DNA of 64,000 bases. Origin: Nymphaea colorata. Its lineage: Eukaryota > Streptophyta > Magnoliopsida > Nymphaeales > Nymphaeaceae. The first letter of the stretch is position 1; each line of letters starts with the position of its first letter. The DNA lies in contig NC_045142.1 of NCBI RefSeq assembly GCF_008831285.2, positions 26,363,876-26,427,875 of the forward strand, in the 5' to 3' direction. Made by a program: the position numbers and the translations under genes. Of the stretch, positions 62,293-64,000 are shown in pieces. The notes below the pieces were generated by a model. That model worked only from the letters and a program-made list of their open reading frames with translations. It was not told the DNA's origin and searched no databases.

Positions 62293-62882
62293 GTATACAT
62301 ATTTAGAAATTGTTCATGTGCTTATCACATGGTTTGCAGGTGATGTTGGTCCAGTGCTTATTGATGCTTTAAAGCTTTCTAACAGGGCCTTGAAACCGAG
62401 GCGGAGCCAGAATTTTCTGGCTAAGAGACACTAGTAATGAAATTCTAAGTTTTTAAGAGGCATCACTATGTAAATGAGAAAAATTGCCCCAATGTGAAAA
62501 TAACCACTTTTTGCTGGTCTGTGTGGGCAATTGCCCAACATGTCCACGCCTGCCTCTGCCCCTGTTTGGGAATCACAATGAAATAGTGGTTTTAGATCTC
62601 TTAATTTTTTGATTTGATGTATTTCTTGCTCAACAACCTCTCTCTCTCTCTCTCTCTCTCTTTCCCTCTCTCTCCCAGACACACACACACACACACATGC
62701 ACGTACAGATATCTGCATTTATATGTTGTAACTTATAAGTACATGCCCTTTGTGGAAACAAGTGATTGAGTTCTTTGATCAAAATTTCAGTTGATAAGCT
62801 TCCGTTTGTCTAAATGAATCACCAGAGTTGCATGCTGTGGTGAACATTCTACTTGAAGGAGCTAAGATTGGTTGAATTCCTG

Positions 62883-62939
<57 letters not shown>

Positions 62940-64000
62940 CAATTATCCATGGTTTCCATGCATGATAAGGTTATGTCCCTCTTCCATGGGAGCCTGTACG
63001 TTGTTTTATGAACTTGTGCTTGCATTATTATATGACTTGTATCAAAATTTTGTTTTTTTGCACTTTTTACATGCCTAGCATATTGTTCACATGTTGTTTT
63101 TCTCTTCTTTGTTTCTGACCCTGTGTTGCATCATAACAACAAACATGCTACCATCTTTTTCCAACCACAATGTGCCACTTCAATAAGCAGTGGTCCTCTA
63201 TTCATAAAAGTGCTAGGTTTGTACCCCAAAAAAAGGGCGAGGTGTTAATAGTTGGTTTGATGCTTTCATTCGGAAGAAAATGAACGTATAGACAAGAAAT
63301 GTATGAGGTGTTAATAGTCGGTTTGATGCTTTTGTTCGGAAGAATCTGAATGTATAGACAAGAAATATATAACGAGCATTATGAATCATACAGTAAAGTA
63401 AACAATAATGCATGACATATGATGTCAAAGATGTTATATACATAAAGTTGGCTATCTTACCCTTTAGGTTTCCTATATCTGTACATGTTGGGTTCGAGTG
63501 GTTGTGAAGTATTTAAGAGTTCTCTAGTATGCCTGTATTTATATTTGAAAATATGATCCACGTTTTAGTTGAAGAATGGGTCAGTCTAGAACTGTAAGGA
63601 AACAAATTTTGATCTTGTTTCATCTGCAATTTTTGGAGGTTTCTTTCAGTATGTGCATTGCGAACAGAGTGAAGTTAGCAGTTAGCGGTCTGACTCCTAG
63701 GGTTTACATTAAGGCTATGCAGTGTCTGGTATGAGCCTGAGGCCCTGAGCTTTGTATCTGGAGCAACCCATTATAAACCGATCCATACAAGACATTGGAA
63801 ATAAACGATGCCTCAAGTTTGTGAAATATAACGGTGATATTTCCAAAGACAGGCAAAAAGAAAAAAGAAAGAACTAATGTTGCCACATTCTGAAACGGCC
63901 ACCAAAATGAAAATATTTCAAACAATATCATTCCTAATTCTCTGTATTCATACCGGGATTCTGAGCTGGAAGACCCGATCTTTTCTTGCCCCTTTGGTTA
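62293..64000 (+). other. Importin alpha intron running to the window edge
   Basis: At least 1.7 kb of intron. It contains a CT tract at about 62638-62692 ending in CA repeats, and a long TA tract at about 62887-62937. At 63230-63370 a segment of about 62 bp is duplicated (GAGGTGTTAATAGT, GGTTTGATGCTTT, ATGTATAGACAAGAAAT). A segment near 62395-62570 (GAGGCGGAGCCAGAATTTTC) resembles a common plant transposon-like repeat. No exon is recognised. Confidence 0.55.
62887..62937. repeat. (TA)n microsatellite, about 25 units
   Basis: Uninterrupted TA tract inside the importin alpha intron; its length is likely polymorphic and hard to sequence accurately. Confidence 0.95.

Noticed and set aside
62823..62875. 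Possible next importin alpha exon (GAGTTGCATGCTGTGGTGAAC)
   Set aside because: The translation does not match the expected Armadillo repeat after GDDQQTQ and it soon meets a stop.
1..64000. tRNA, rRNA, CRISPR arrays, organellar insertions and defence or biosynthetic gene clusters
   Set aside because: Looked for on both strands; none could be supported from the sequence.

Overview
This is a window of nuclear DNA from a flowering plant. The genes have many short exons split by GT-AG introns of about 70 to 1,600 bases or more, the proteins are plant families (TOPLESS co-repressor, isoprenylated heavy-metal-domain protein, GH28 pectinase), and the spaces between genes are AT-rich with GA/TA microsatellites and small DNA transposons. 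I cannot name the species. All exon coordinates below were read by eye from splice signals and reading frame; in every gene the exon lengths add up to an open frame.

Layout: (1) 97-9921 (+), a TOPLESS-related co-repressor, TPR2-like, with its first exon (LisH motif) lying before the window. (2) 10-20 kb, gene-poor, with a 628-bp hAT-type MITE carrying a perfect 8-bp target duplication, LTR-like scraps and a small GC-rich island. (3) 20059-24485 (+), a secreted GH28 polygalacturonase-like protein with a 12-nt coding first exon, a GC-AG intron and a His in place of the first Asp of the catalytic pair. (4) 25-27 kb, transposon relics. (5) 30483-40581 (+), a UTP5/WDR43-type small-subunit processome protein; its leader and introns hold at least four transposon insertions. 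(6) 41.8-42.4 kb, a 281-bp tandem duplication. (7) 44591-46073 (-), a one-HMA-domain isoprenylated protein ending in CTVM. (8) 46-55 kb, gene-poor. (9) 55031-56065 (-), a small type III J-domain protein. (10) 60433-62292 (+), the first 320 codons of an importin alpha, which continues past the right edge.

The six genes look like unlinked housekeeping or regulatory functions (transcriptional repression, cell wall, ribosome assembly, metal or membrane-associated protein, chaperone, nuclear import). I see no gene cluster, no operon-like arrangement, no CRISPR array, no tRNA or rRNA gene, and no convincing new multi-gene system. The most useful observations are gene-structure details that automatic annotation could miss (the 12-nt exon, the GC donor, an 18-nt exon beside a microsatellite), the altered active-site motif of the polygalacturonase, and the stacking of two unrelated DNA transposon families inside one ribosome-biogenesis gene.
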